Assembly (NCBI GenBank): GCA_045539315.1
Contig: JAZQFC010000009.1
Coordinates: 1-11,622 of the forward strand
DNA: 11,622 nt
DNA from: RUG11462 sp045539315
Lineage (GTDB): Bacteria > Bacillota > Clostridia > Oscillospirales > Acutalibacteraceae
Reading direction: 5' to 3'
Below, one piece after another: positions 4,667 through 11,622 of this stretch. The notes beneath the pieces were generated by a model that ran no database searches, had not been told where the DNA came from, and worked only from the letters and a program-made list of their open reading frames with translations. Position numbers and translations under genes: made by a program. The first letter of the stretch is position 1. Every line of letters starts with the position of its first letter.

Positions 4667-5965
4667 ATGGAGTCGATATGGAATATTACCACACGCCCTT
4701 TGCAGTTTGAATCGCTTGAAAGTGATGTAAAAACCGATGTGCTTATAATCGGTGGTGGTATAGCAGGGATTTTGTGCGCTTATATGTTAAAGCAATCGGG
4801 CGTTGACTGTGTTTTGGTCGAAGCAGACCGAATTTGCGGTGGTGTTACTGGGAATACAACTGCGAAAATCACTCTTCAACACGGTCTTATTTATGAAAAA
4901 ATCATCAAAAAATATGGTGTTGAAAAGGCGAAAATGTGTTTAAATGCGCAACAAACTGCTTTGAAAACCTATGAAGAATTATGCCAAAAAATCGACTGCG
5001 ATTATAAATCTCAAGACGCTTATGTTTATTCTGTTGACGACCTTTATAGTATCGAGCGAGAGGCGAAAGCGTATGAATTACTCGGCTTGAAAGCAGAATT
5101 TTTGAAAAAAGTACAACTGCCTTTTAAAATTAAAGGCGCATTAAAGTTGCAAAATCAAGCGCAGTTTAATCCGTTAAAATTTTGCTACTCGTTAGCAGAA
5201 AACTTAAAAATATACGAAGACACAAAGGTTATTGAGATTTTTGACGGTGGTGTAATTACTAATAAAGGAAAGATTTTTGCAGATAAAATAATTGTTGCAA
5301 CGCACTTTCCGTTTGTGAATAAATATGGTGGCTATTTTCTTAAAATGTATCAACATCGCTCTTATGTTTTGGCGCTTGAAAATGCTGATTTGCCTAATGG
5401 AATGTATGTTGATGAAAACTTGAAGGGCTTGTCTTTCAGAGAGTATAACGGTTTGCTTTTGTTAGGTGGCTCTAGTCATAGGACAGGAAAATCAAGCGAA
5501 GGTTGGACGAGTTTGCGAAAGTTTGCTAAAAAAGTTTACCCTAATGCAAAGGAAGTGGCGCATTGGGCAACACAGGATTGTATGACATTAGACGGTATTC
5601 CTTATATCGGTCAATATTCACGCAGGTTTTCTAATGTTTTTGTCGCAACTGGCTTTAATAAATGGGGTATGTCATCGTCAATGGTTGCGGCGCAAGTTTT
5701 AACAGATATGATAAATGATAGGCAAAATGCAAACGCACAAGTGTTTTCGCCATCAAGAAGAATTTTTCATTCACAACTTGCAATAAATTTAGCCGAAACC
5801 ACGATAAATATGCTAATGCCCACTGTGCCGAGATGTCCGCATTTGGGGTGCGCGCTAAAATATAACCCATATGAACATTCGTGGGATTGCCCTTGTCACG
5901 GCTCAAGATTTACCAAAGATGGCAAACTAATCGAAAACCCAGCAACAGACGATAAAAGAATGTAA
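4667..5965 (+). CDS. FAD-dependent oxidoreductase with C-terminal Rieske domain
   Basis: This is a 432-residue protein of the DAO-type flavoprotein family fused to a Rieske [2Fe-2S] domain, resembling Bacillus YhfW-like proteins. Residues 24-52 form the FAD Rossmann unit: DVLIIGGGIAG with GxGxxG at 29-34, and E52 at the end of the second strand to bind ribose. The central part holds the substrate domain, and ATGFNKWGMSSS is the typical C-terminal FAD-contact region. The Rieske boxes are C390-P-H392-LG-C395 and C408-P-C410-H411. C390, H392, C408 and H411 fit the cluster ligands, with C395/C410 as the disulphide pair. The protein ends shortly after box II, somewhat shorter than relatives of about 500 residues. 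There is no signal peptide, so it is cytoplasmic. The natural substrate of this family is unknown. ATG 4667 follows AAAGGAG by 8 bases. It is monocistronic between two terminators. Confidence 0.92.
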   Translation: MESIWNITTRPLQFESLESDVKTDVLIIGGGIAGILCAYMLKQSGVDCVLVEADRICGGVTGNTTAKITLQHGLIYEKIIKKYGVEKAKMCLNAQQTALKTYEELCQKIDCDYKSQDAYVYSVDDLYSIEREAKAYELLGLKAEFLKKVQLPFKIKGALKLQNQAQFNPLKFCYSLAENLKIYEDTKVIEIFDGGVITNKGKIFADKIIVATHFPFVNKYGGYFLKMYQHRSYVLALENADLPNGMYVDENLKGLSFREYNGLLLLGGSSHRTGKSSEGWTSLRKFAKKVYPNAKEVAHWATQDCMTLDGIPYIGQYSRRFSNVFVATGFNKWGMSSSMVAAQVLTDMINDRQNANAQVFSPSRRIFHSQLAINLAETTINMLMPTVPRCPHLGCALKYNPYEHSWDCPCHGSRFTKDGKLIENPATDDKRM

Positions 5966-5990
5966 AAACCGTGAATTTTCACGGTTTTTT
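5964..5990 (+). terminator. Hairpin terminator after the FAD/Rieske gene
   Basis: AAAACCGTGA and TCACGGTTTT form a 10-bp stem with a short AATT-type loop and a six-base T-run, starting at the stop codon. Confidence 0.85.
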
Positions 5991-6019
5991 GTGTTTTATC
6001 TGCTATATTGTTTGTGTAC

Positions 6020-6048
6020 TTGAAATTATATTGCCAATATGTTACAAT
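6020..6048 (+). promoter_or_regulatory. Promoter of the first tandem lipoprotein gene
   Basis: TTGAAA (6020-6025), a 17-base spacer and TACAAT (6043-6048) with an extended TGT in front. The -10 region and everything down to the gene are repeated before the second copy. Confidence 0.75.
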
Positions 6049-6067
6049 ATTTTCAGGTGGTGATATA

Positions 6068-6496
6068 ATGAAAAAAATAATTTCTTTAATTTTAATTCTT
6101 TTAATGGTTTTTTCTTTAACGAGTTGTGGTGGCGATGTTTCTGATGTGAAAATTGATTATGGCAAATCAGAAATTTATACCAAAGAAGATATGGATGCAG
6201 CGATTGAAGAAATAAAGTGCGAGTTTGAAACAAGTGCTTGGCACGATATGAAACTCTTAAGTATTACTTATTCTTCGGATTCATTTTGTAATGAAGAAAA
6301 TATTGCTTGGTTGAATGATTTGGCACATGGTGAAATTGTTTTTGACCAAGTTATTGAATTTTATGGTGAGTTTTATGTTTCAGACAAAGCAGAAATCGCT
6401 GGAGGATTAGTACACGATTCGGTTATGGAATATGGTTGGCATCTTGGTCGTTCAAATGGCGGAGAATGGCATTTGAAGTCTTGGGGTCAAGGTTAA
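6068..6496 (+). CDS. Small lipoprotein, tandem paralogue 1
   Basis: This is a 142-residue lipoprotein. MKK and a hydrophobic core lead to the lipobox LTSC, with C20 as the predicted lipidated residue. The mature domain begins with DYGKSEIYTKEDMDAAIEEI and ends with the conserved-looking WHLGRSNGGEWHLKSWGQG. The second copy has the same start and finish (YGKSEIYTKED...; LARTNGGKWHLVTWGYG), so both belong to one family. I recall similar secreted lipoproteins in gut Clostridia but know no function. ATG 6068 is chosen for its GGTGGTG site 6 bases upstream and the signal peptide; a longer frame from 6008 would place the promoter inside the gene. The conserved tryptophans near the C-terminus suggest a small folded ligand-binding domain, which is inference. 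Confidence 0.85.
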   Translation: MKKIISLILILLMVFSLTSCGGDVSDVKIDYGKSEIYTKEDMDAAIEEIKCEFETSAWHDMKLLSITYSSDSFCNEENIAWLNDLAHGEIVFDQVIEFYGEFYVSDKAEIAGGLVHDSVMEYGWHLGRSNGGEWHLKSWGQG

Positions 6497-6508
6497 TTAT
6501 GTTACAAT
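6481..6508 (+). promoter_or_regulatory. Duplicated -10 region before lipoprotein copy 2
   Basis: TGT-TACAAT (6500-6508) duplicates the extended -10 box of copy 1. The -35 is only TTGGGG (6481-6486, 16-base spacer) because it falls in the end of the first gene. Copy 2 may be transcribed both from here and by read-through. Confidence 0.5.
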
Positions 6509-6528
6509 GTTTTTCAGGTGGTGATATA

Positions 6529-6966
6529 ATGAAAAAAACAATTTCTTTAATTTTAATTCTTTTAATGGTTTTTTCTTTAACGAGTTGTGGTGTAGATACA
6601 TCTGATATGAAAATTGATTATGGCAAATCAGAAATTTACACAAAAGAAGATATAGACGCGGCAATTGAAGTTGTATTAGATGAAGTTAAAACATGGTTTT
6701 CTATTGATAAAATTTACTCGTTTTCCTATGTGTCATACGAGAATAATTCTGATTATGATATTGTTGGTTATGCAAATGAGTTAGCAGATAGTATAGGGCA
6801 TGAACCGAATTTTGATCAAGCAATTGAATTAGAATGTGATTTTCATACAGCAAACTTTGCTGATAATGAGGGTTTTGAACCAAACGAAGATTATACCGGT
6901 TGGTCGTGGACACTCGCTCGTACAAATGGCGGTAAATGGCATTTAGTAACTTGGGGATATGGTTAA
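6529..6966 (+). CDS. Small lipoprotein, tandem paralogue 2
   Basis: This is a 145-residue lipoprotein with the same signal and lipobox as copy 1 (LTSC, C20). Residues 1-47 differ from copy 1 at only five positions. After about residue 48 the two diverge strongly, apart from a FDQ-IE motif and the C-terminal W.LAR.NGG.WHL.TWG.G pattern. The second half is acidic (EPNEDYTGWSWT), and unlike copy 1 it keeps a tryptophan pair near the end. ATG 6529 uses the same GGTGGTG site as copy 1; a longer frame starting at 6436 overlaps the first gene and is rejected. The gap to copy 1 is 32 bases and consists of the duplicated promoter and leader. It is followed by a terminator at 6989-7033. Confidence 0.85.
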   Translation: MKKTISLILILLMVFSLTSCGVDTSDMKIDYGKSEIYTKEDIDAAIEVVLDEVKTWFSIDKIYSFSYVSYENNSDYDIVGYANELADSIGHEPNFDQAIELECDFHTANFADNEGFEPNEDYTGWSWTLARTNGGKWHLVTWGYG

Positions 6967-6988
6967 AGAAAAATAAATACTAATTTTC

Positions 6989-7033
6989 AAACCTCGTTAG
7001 ATTTTAATCTATCGAGGTTTTTCTTTTCTTTTT
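6989..7033 (+). terminator. Hairpin terminator after the lipoprotein pair
   Basis: AAACCTCG-T-TAGATT and AATCTA-T-CGAGGTTT form about 14 pairs with one T-T mismatch, followed by a long pyrimidine/T-rich run. Confidence 0.8.
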
Positions 7034-7043
7034 ATAAAATATG

Positions 7044-7052
7044 TGGTATAAT
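7044..7052 (+). promoter_or_regulatory. Extended -10 promoter of the acetyltransferase-ZIP operon
   Basis: TGG-TATAAT is a perfect extended -10 box. No good -35 is visible, since its place is the T-rich tail of the terminator. Transcription is expected at about 7058-7060. Confidence 0.65.
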
Positions 7053-7060
7053 GATAAAAA

Positions 7061-7086
7061 TGCCTCCCTTGGTGTTTAGGGAGGCA
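7061..7086 (+). promoter_or_regulatory. GC-rich hairpin at the mRNA 5' end
   Basis: TGCCTCCC (7061-7068) and GGGAGGCA (7079-7086) form a perfect 8-bp stem with a 10-base loop. It falls within a few bases of the predicted transcription start and is not followed by a T-run, so it is not a terminator. A 5' stabilising hairpin or a protein/RNA binding site is likely. Confidence 0.6.
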
Positions 7087-7117
7087 ATAACAAGTAATAT
7101 TGAAAGGGTTGAATACT

Positions 7118-7555
7118 ATGGAGTTTTTTGCGAAAACTTTTGATGAGTTAACAACGTCTGAATTATATGAAATTTTAAAATCAAGAGCGCAGATTTTTAT
7201 GTTGGAACAAAAAATCTATTGTCTTGATATGGATGATGTTGATTACAACGCTTTTCATTACTTTTTGAAAGAGAATGACAAAATTTGCGCATATTTAAGG
7301 GCTTATTACTATGATGACGAGAAAACTACTGCTAAAATCGGCAGAGTTTTAAGCGTTGTTCATAACAAAGGTCTTGGAACAAAGTTGATGGAAAAAAGTA
7401 TTAAACATATTAAAAATAATTTAAAATGCAAAAAAATAATTGTTAGCGCTCAAACTCAAGCAGTTGGTTTTTATGAAAAATGCGGTTTTGAGATTATTTC
7501 AGATGAGTATTTAGAAGAAGGCGTGCCTCATAAGAAAATGGAACTAAATTTATAA
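7118..7555 (+). CDS. elaA: GNAT-family N-acetyltransferase, ElaA-like
   Basis: This is a 145-residue protein. The pattern matches ElaA: SELYEILKSRAQIFMLEQ at 14-31, where the family has LRxxVFVVEQ; the D38-D40 region (LDMDDVDYNAFHYF), corresponding to the family's DIDGxD...H; and IGRVLSVVHNKGLGTKLM (74-91), motif A, where NKGLGT carries the acetyl-CoA pyrophosphate loop. Then come SAQTQAVGFYEKCGF (110-124), motif B with the Tyr-rich acetyl-CoA contact, and EEGVPHKKM (133-141), a hallmark of the ElaA tail. The substrate is unknown. ATG 7118 is preferred over a TTG at 7100 because GAAAGGG lies 9 bases upstream. The stop is 12 bases before the ZIP gene, so they are probably cotranscribed. Confidence 0.88.
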   Translation: MEFFAKTFDELTTSELYEILKSRAQIFMLEQKIYCLDMDDVDYNAFHYFLKENDKICAYLRAYYYDDEKTTAKIGRVLSVVHNKGLGTKLMEKSIKHIKNNLKCKKIIVSAQTQAVGFYEKCGFEIISDEYLEEGVPHKKMELNL

Positions 7556-7567
7556 GGACGGTATTTT

Positions 7568-8320
7568 ATGCAAATTGTTTTATTAACAGCAATTGGAGTA
7601 GGTTTTTCTACCGTAATCGGCTCGATTATTGGATTTTTATTTAAAAATTTTTCACATAAGTTTGCCGATATCGTTTTATCATTTGCAGCAGGGGTAATGC
7701 TCGCCGCCGCAGTTATCGGCCTTATATTGCCATCAGTTGAATATGGTGGAAAATACGGCATAATAACAACTGTTGCAGGTGTTTTTGCAGGCGCGCTTTG
7801 TATTAATGTAATTGATAAAGTTGTGCCTCATCTTCATAGATTTGTCGGTGTTGATGGCGAAAGTCATAACAATGCAAATTTAAATAAAGTTTTGCTTTTT
7901 GTAAGCGCAATTGCTATTCACAACTTGCCTGAAGGCATTGCGGCAGGTGTTGGCTTTGGTACTGAAAATGTATCACAGGCGCTTCTTATCGCAGGTGGTA
8001 TCGCATTGCAAAACATACCTGAAGGTATGGTTATTATTGCGCCGATGTTATTAGCAGGCGTAAGCCCACGCAAAACCTTTATTTGCGCTATGATTACAGG
8101 TGTTATAGAAGTAATAGGCACAATGCTTGGCTATTTTGCAGTAAGCATCGCTTCAATAATTTTGCCTTTTGCACTCGCTTTTGCAGGGGGAACAATGCTT
8201 TATGTAATTAGTGATGAAATGATACCTGAAACCCATTCGCACGGGCATCAAAGGGGAGCGACTTATGCTCTTTTAGTCGGTTTTTGCATAATGCTTATAA
8301 GCGATGTTTTAATAGGATAA
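7568..8320 (+). CDS. zupT: ZIP-family divalent metal transporter, ZupT/GufA-like
   Basis: This is a 250-residue inner-membrane protein with about eight hydrophobic helices, the usual size for bacterial ZIPs. The two signature helices are present: H118-N-L-P-E122-G in helix 4 and Q148-N-I-P-E152-G in helix 5, which provide the binuclear metal site. Q148 replaces the histidine or asparagine found in some relatives. A histidine-containing loop (P87-H-L-H, H100) lies between helices 3 and 4, and DEMIPETHSHGHQ (216-228) forms a His-rich loop near the last helices. The family imports Zn, Mn, Fe or Co; the specific metal cannot be read from sequence. The neighbouring Mn-catalase makes manganese an attractive guess. 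TAAGGA, overlapping the upstream stop, serves as ribosome binding site. Confidence 0.9.
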   Translation: MQIVLLTAIGVGFSTVIGSIIGFLFKNFSHKFADIVLSFAAGVMLAAAVIGLILPSVEYGGKYGIITTVAGVFAGALCINVIDKVVPHLHRFVGVDGESHNNANLNKVLLFVSAIAIHNLPEGIAAGVGFGTENVSQALLIAGGIALQNIPEGMVIIAPMLLAGVSPRKTFICAMITGVIEVIGTMLGYFAVSIASIILPFALAFAGGTMLYVISDEMIPETHSHGHQRGATYALLVGFCIMLISDVLIG

Positions 8321-8333
8321 AAATTATAAAAAT

Positions 8334-8385
8334 AAATAATCTCTCTTTTTGTGGTAAAAATAAGCATGAAAGAGAGGTTATTTTT
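8334..8385 (+). promoter_or_regulatory. Long hairpin hiding the catalase ribosome binding site
   Basis: AAATAATCTCTCTTT (8334-8348) pairs with AAAGAGAGGTTATTT (8369-8383) at all 15 positions, one being G-U, around a 20-base loop. The 3' arm contains GAGAGG (8372-8377), the only ribosome binding site for the catalase ATG at 8386. TTTTT follows at 8381-8385, so the structure could also end the upstream operon. Confidence 0.75.
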
Positions 8386-9057
8386 ATGTTTAAACACGAA
8401 AAAATGTTGTTTCATCCTGTGGAAGTTGAGCGTCCAAATCCACAATATGCAGTTCTTTTACAAGAACAATTAGGTGGCGCAAACGGAGAACTGAAAGCTG
8501 CAATGCAGTATATGTCTCAAAGTTTTAGAATTAAAGATCCTGAAATCAAAGATTTGTTTTTGGATATTGCTGCCGAAGAACTTGGTCATATGGAGATGGT
8601 AGCGCAGACAATAAATTTGTTAAACGGACACGATGTTGATGCTTCAACTGTGCCTGCTGGCGAAATTCAAACTCATGTTCTAACAGGGCTAAATCCCGGA
8701 CTAATTAATGCTTCCGGTTATTCTTGGACAGGAGACTATGTATCTGTAACAGGCGACCTTTGCGCAGATATATTGTCTAATATTGCTTCAGAACAAAGAG
8801 CAAAAGTGGTTTATGAATACCTTTATCGTCAAATTGATGATAAAAAAGTAAAAGAAACAATTGACTTTTTATTAAATCGAGAAGAAGCGCATAATGCAAT
8901 GTTCAGAGAGGCGTTTAACAAAATTCAAGACACAGGTTCAAACAGGGATTTCGGTACAACAAAGGCGGCCAAAATGTATTTTAGTATGTCAGAACCATCA
9001 CCAAGTGATAGTTGTTTTATTGATTTTGATGCAAAAAAACCATCGTTTAAAGAATGA
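8386..9057 (+). CDS. Manganese catalase (CotJC/KatN family)
   Basis: This is a 223-residue ferritin-like protein that splits hydrogen peroxide at a di-manganese centre. The candidate ligands are all present and at family spacing: E35 (GELKAAMQY), E65 and H68 (AAEELGHMEM), E136 (ASEQRAK) and H169 (EEAHNAMF). These correspond to Glu35, Glu66, His69, Glu148 and His181 of the Lactobacillus enzyme. The GYSWTGDYVSVTGDL segment (111-125) is also typical. Length lies between CotJC (about 190) and KatN (about 270-290). ATG 8386 is chosen because the family N-terminus (F-x-H/Y-EKMLxxPVEV) starts here; the frame is open upstream to 8284, but that part overlaps the ZIP gene and is not homologous. It is cytoplasmic. 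The initiation region is folded in the hairpin at 8334-8383. Confidence 0.93.
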   Translation: MFKHEKMLFHPVEVERPNPQYAVLLQEQLGGANGELKAAMQYMSQSFRIKDPEIKDLFLDIAAEELGHMEMVAQTINLLNGHDVDASTVPAGEIQTHVLTGLNPGLINASGYSWTGDYVSVTGDLCADILSNIASEQRAKVVYEYLYRQIDDKKVKETIDFLLNREEAHNAMFREAFNKIQDTGSNRDFGTTKAAKMYFSMSEPSPSDSCFIDFDAKKPSFKE

Positions 9058-9088
9058 AAAAACGCACACCTTTTGGTGTGCGTTTTTT
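9057..9088. terminator. Shared bidirectional terminator
   Basis: AAAAAACGCACACC (9057-9070), loop TTTT and GGTGTGCGTTTTTT (9075-9088) form a perfect 14-bp stem with A/T runs on both sides. It lies between the convergent catalase and beta-galactosidase genes and can end both transcripts. Confidence 0.9.
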
Positions 9089-9096
9089 AAGTTTAA

Positions 9097-11622
9097 TTAT
9101 TTATAAATAGGTTTTATTGTGAATGAGAATTTGAGTGGGTCTTTAGAATTTCTTGTAAACTCTTCGTGAACAGCAGCGCCCCAAGAATTATCGCCGCCAA
9201 CACCTTGCATAAATCCGTTAACAAACACTCTTGTGCAATAAACGTCAGGCAAATAAGTTGGAGTTATTGCGCTTTCAATTTCATCAGGAGTGTAGCAAAT
9301 AGCAGACATATCAAGTGTGCCTTCTGCTTTGAACTCTAAACCGATTCCGTCTTTATTAAGTAACTTCATCCAACGAGTTTGGTGTCTGTTGCCATAATCT
9401 TGCGGACGCATATATTTAGGGAATTGGCTTTCAACCTCTGTTTCATAAATGCCGAGTTTACCGCCTGTGAATTTATCAATATATGTGTGTTCAGGGCCAA
9501 GACCATACCAAGAAAGATTTGAAAATTCTTTTTTCATTGAAACCATAAGACCGGCGCAAGGGAATTTAGGCATATTATCAATACCTTGATAATCATAATC
9601 AACTTTCAAACTACCGTCAGCGTAAACTGTTGTTTGCACAGTTGCAAAAATATCTTTATCAAAGAAAGGTTTGAATTTGCAAGTGATTTTAGCGCCGTTT
9701 TCAACACTTTCTGTTTTGAATTCGGTATATCTTGTAGATGTACCGGCAGTTTTCCACATAGCGCTCTTATAATCGGTTTCATTACCTCTGTCATTATCGG
9801 TAACTGCGCGCCAGAAATTAATTCTCATAGGCTCGTGAAGCATTTCTTTGCCTTTGTATTTATAAGAAATCAAACTACCATTTTTATTAGAGAATGAAAC
9901 AATAAAATCTTTGCCTTTAACACTGTAAATAGGGCCGCGATTATCTATTAATTCAATATCGCCTTTGATTTTGCTTTCAACCTTTGCAGTTTTTGTAATA
10001 CTAAACTGACCAAAACCTAACTCATAGTCTTTTAGACCCCAGTCAGTATCATTTTTCAAGTGCATACTAACAATTACACCAATTTCGCCATTTACATTTG
10101 GTAAATTGTAATCATAAGTTGCAGTTTCGCCAGGTTTTGCGCTGATATTAAATCTTGAAACAGTTAACACTTTGCCATCTTGTAAGAATGTGAGTTTAAA
10201 GTTATATTCATTAAGATTTGTGAAAGAGAAATTATTTTTAATTTCAACTTTTCCCTCATCTACTTTAATATCTGCAAAGCAGTAGCATTTTTTAACTTCC
10301 TGCATTTCAGGAGTGTTTGTTCTGTCAGCGTTAACAATACCGTTTCCACAGAATGAAGTTTCACCAAGATTATCAAACTGACCGCCATAAGCAATATATT
10401 CTTTGCCGTTTGCATCAGTTTTATAAAGACCTTGGTCAATATAGTCCCAGATAAATGCACCTAAATAACCGTCAAATTTTTCAAGAGCGAGATATTTGAA
10501 TAAATCGCCCATAGAGTTACCCATACAATGAGCAAATTCAACTATTAAATATGGTTGATTAAATTCGCCATTTTCAAGTTGTTTTGCTAAATGGTCAGGG
10601 TTAGAGTACATCATAGATGTGAAATCAGAAACGCCTGTGTTATCTCTCTTGCCGTGACAAACACCTTCGTAATGAACAGGCAAAGAACCATCGATTTCGT
10701 CTATTTTCTTACGCATTTTTTTGAAATTTTCGCCGTCATAAGACTCATTGCCAAGCGACCAAGCGAAAACACAAGCGTGGTTTTTATCACGCATAACCAT
10801 ATTCTCGGCTCTTCTAACAACAGCGCCAGTCCAATAATCCCAGTCGCCAGGAACTGTGTTTTCCTGGAACTGACCTGAATAATTCCAACTTCCGTGAGTT
10901 TCAAGGTTGGTTTCATCCATAACATAAAGACCGTATTTGTCGCACAATTCATAGAAATATGGGTGGTTAGGGTAGTGCGAAGTTCTAACCGCGTTCATGT
11001 TATTCGCTTTGATGTTAAGAATGTCTTGCTCCATCTGTTCGCGAGTAATCGCTCTACCATTTTTAGCGCAGAATTCGTGCCTGTTAACACCGCGAATTTT
11101 CAAGACTTCACCGTTGATAAACACTTTAAGTCCTTCAACTTTAACTTGTTTAAAACCAACATCATATTTAACTGTTTCATACTTATCTTTGATAGTAAGA
11201 TTATAAAGATAAGGTTTTTCACAGTTCCAAAGAGTTGCGTTTTTAATTTCAAATGGAAGCGATATAGTTTCGGTTGAATTTGCAGGCACTTCAACAGTAA
11301 TTCGTTCTGAAAATACATCTGAAAGTTCTGCTTTTAAAGTGTAGTCAACCGCAGTGTCAGTAGTGTTTTCAACTGAAACAAGCAAGTTACATTTAACATC
11401 TTTATAGTCATCAGAAATGCTATATTTAAGATGGAAATCTTGCAAATAAACTCTATTTGTTCTGTATAAAACAACATCTCTAAAAATACCAAACATACGC
11501 CAAAAATCTTGGTCTTCAAGCCAAGTAGCAGTTGAATATCTGAAAACCTTAACTGCAAGTCTGTTGTTTTTTGGTTTGATATAATCAGTTAAATCAAATT
11601 CAGCAGGAGTGAAAGAATCTTC
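9097..11622 (-). CDS. lacZ: Beta-galactosidase, GH2 (LacZ type), 5' end beyond the window
   Basis: 841 codons are visible. The frame stays open upstream of the ATG at 11494-11496 to the window edge, encoding EDSFTPAEFDLTDYI and ATWLEDQDFWR, the classical LacZ jelly-roll segment. About 150-200 N-terminal residues are therefore missing only because the window ends. Landmarks follow in order. VNRHEF and VRTSHYPNHPYFYELCDKYG start the TIM barrel. NLETHGSW comes next, then FAWSLGNES with the acid/base glutamate (codon 10744-10746), and IVEFAHCMGNSMG with the nucleophile glutamate (codon 10537-10539). After these come IWDYIDQG, SFCGNGIVNADR, and the small-chain domain with WYGLGPEHTY and RWMKL. The nucleophile motif reads EFAHCMGN rather than EYAHAMGN, a mild variation. 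There is no signal peptide in view; a cytoplasmic lactose or galactoside hydrolase is expected. Confidence 0.95.
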   Translation of the reverse strand, partial: EDSFTPAEFDLTDYIKPKNNRLAVKVFRYSTATWLEDQDFWRMFGIFRDVVLYRTNRVYLQDFHLKYSISDDYKDVKCNLLVSVENTTDTAVDYTLKAELSDVFSERITVEVPANSTETISLPFEIKNATLWNCEKPYLYNLTIKDKYETVKYDVGFKQVKVEGLKVFINGEVLKIRGVNRHEFCAKNGRAITREQMEQDILNIKANNMNAVRTSHYPNHPYFYELCDKYGLYVMDETNLETHGSWNYSGQFQENTVPGDWDYWTGAVVRRAENMVMRDKNHACVFAWSLGNESYDGENFKKMRKKIDEIDGSLPVHYEGVCHGKRDNTGVSDFTSMMYSNPDHLAKQLENGEFNQPYLIVEFAHCMGNSMGDLFKYLALEKFDGYLGAFIWDYIDQGLYKTDANGKEYIAYGGQFDNLGETSFCGNGIVNADRTNTPEMQEVKKCYCFADIKVDEGKVEIKNNFSFTNLNEYNFKLTFLQDGKVLTVSRFNISAKPGETATYDYNLPNVNGEIGVIVSMHLKNDTDWGLKDYELGFGQFSITKTAKVESKIKGDIELIDNRGPIYSVKGKDFIVSFSNKNGSLISYKYKGKEMLHEPMRINFWRAVTDNDRGNETDYKSAMWKTAGTSTRYTEFKTESVENGAKITCKFKPFFDKDIFATVQTTVYADGSLKVDYDYQGIDNMPKFPCAGLMVSMKKEFSNLSWYGLGPEHTYIDKFTGGKLGIYETEVESQFPKYMRPQDYGNRHQTRWMKLLNKDGIGLEFKAEGTLDMSAICYTPDEIESAITPTYLPDVYCTRVFVNGFMQGVGGDNSWGAAVHEEFTRNSKDPLKFSFTIKPIYK

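Noticed and set aside
6008..6067. Longer start for lipoprotein copy 1
   Set aside because: It would place the promoter within the coding region and bury the lipoprotein signal peptide.
8284..8385. Longer start for the manganese catalase
   Set aside because: The extra 34 codons overlap the end of the ZIP gene, lack a ribosome binding site and are not part of the family N-terminus.
10591..11277. Plus-strand ORFs of 95 and 127 codons opposite lacZ
   Set aside because: They are antisense shadows of a long, highly conserved GH2 gene and lack ribosome binding sites.

Overview
The window is AT-rich DNA with strong AGGAG-type ribosome binding sites, TTGACA/TATAAT-like promoters (several with an extended TG before the -10 box), TGA used as a stop, and many hairpin-plus-T-run terminators. 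Together with a membrane-anchored XRE regulator, small Cys-lipoproteins, a Rieske-fused FAD oxidoreductase, a CotJC/KatN-like manganese catalase and a GH2 beta-galactosidase, this suggests a low-GC Clostridia-type Firmicute, probably an anaerobic gut or host-associated lineage. That is inference; no taxonomic marker gene is present.

Layout. 1-462: the 3' end of an unrecognised gene, a long terminator, then the promoter of an XRE regulator with a dyad across its -10 box. 463-1338: the regulator, an N-terminal HTH, one membrane helix and an extracytoplasmic domain. 1339-2079: 740 bases with no intact gene but much structure. In order these are a tRNA-3'-end-like relic (minus strand), a perfect bidirectional terminator, a 100-base repeat of small hairpins with crossing inverted arms, a 44-codon remnant of a broken gene, and a very strong promoter starting a roughly 215-nt structured RNA. 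That RNA ends in a UUCG-loop terminator directly in front of the next gene's ribosome binding site.

2080-3638: a two-gene operon, a membrane protein with a C-terminal zinc ribbon and a lipoprotein with a degenerate alpha/beta-hydrolase domain. 3639-4611: a rearranged patch holding the left end of an IS200-type element with only 35 codons of tnpA, a chimeric ORF whose tail is a 59-bp near-copy of the end of the zinc-ribbon gene, and an unknown protein. 4667-5965: the FAD/Rieske oxidoreductase. 6068-6966: two tandem paralogous lipoproteins, nearly identical in promoter and N-terminus but diverged after that.

7047-9088: an ElaA-like acetyltransferase and a ZIP metal transporter in one operon, then a manganese catalase whose ribosome binding site lies inside a long hairpin. 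Metal uptake beside a di-manganese peroxide-detoxifying enzyme is a plausible functional pairing (inference). 9097-11622: a convergent beta-galactosidase on the minus strand, running off the window's right end and sharing a bidirectional terminator with the catalase.

Most promising for follow-up are the structured RNA/attenuator-like leader at 1844-2063, the hairpin hiding the catalase ribosome binding site, and the repeat plus tRNA-like relic around 1391-1583.
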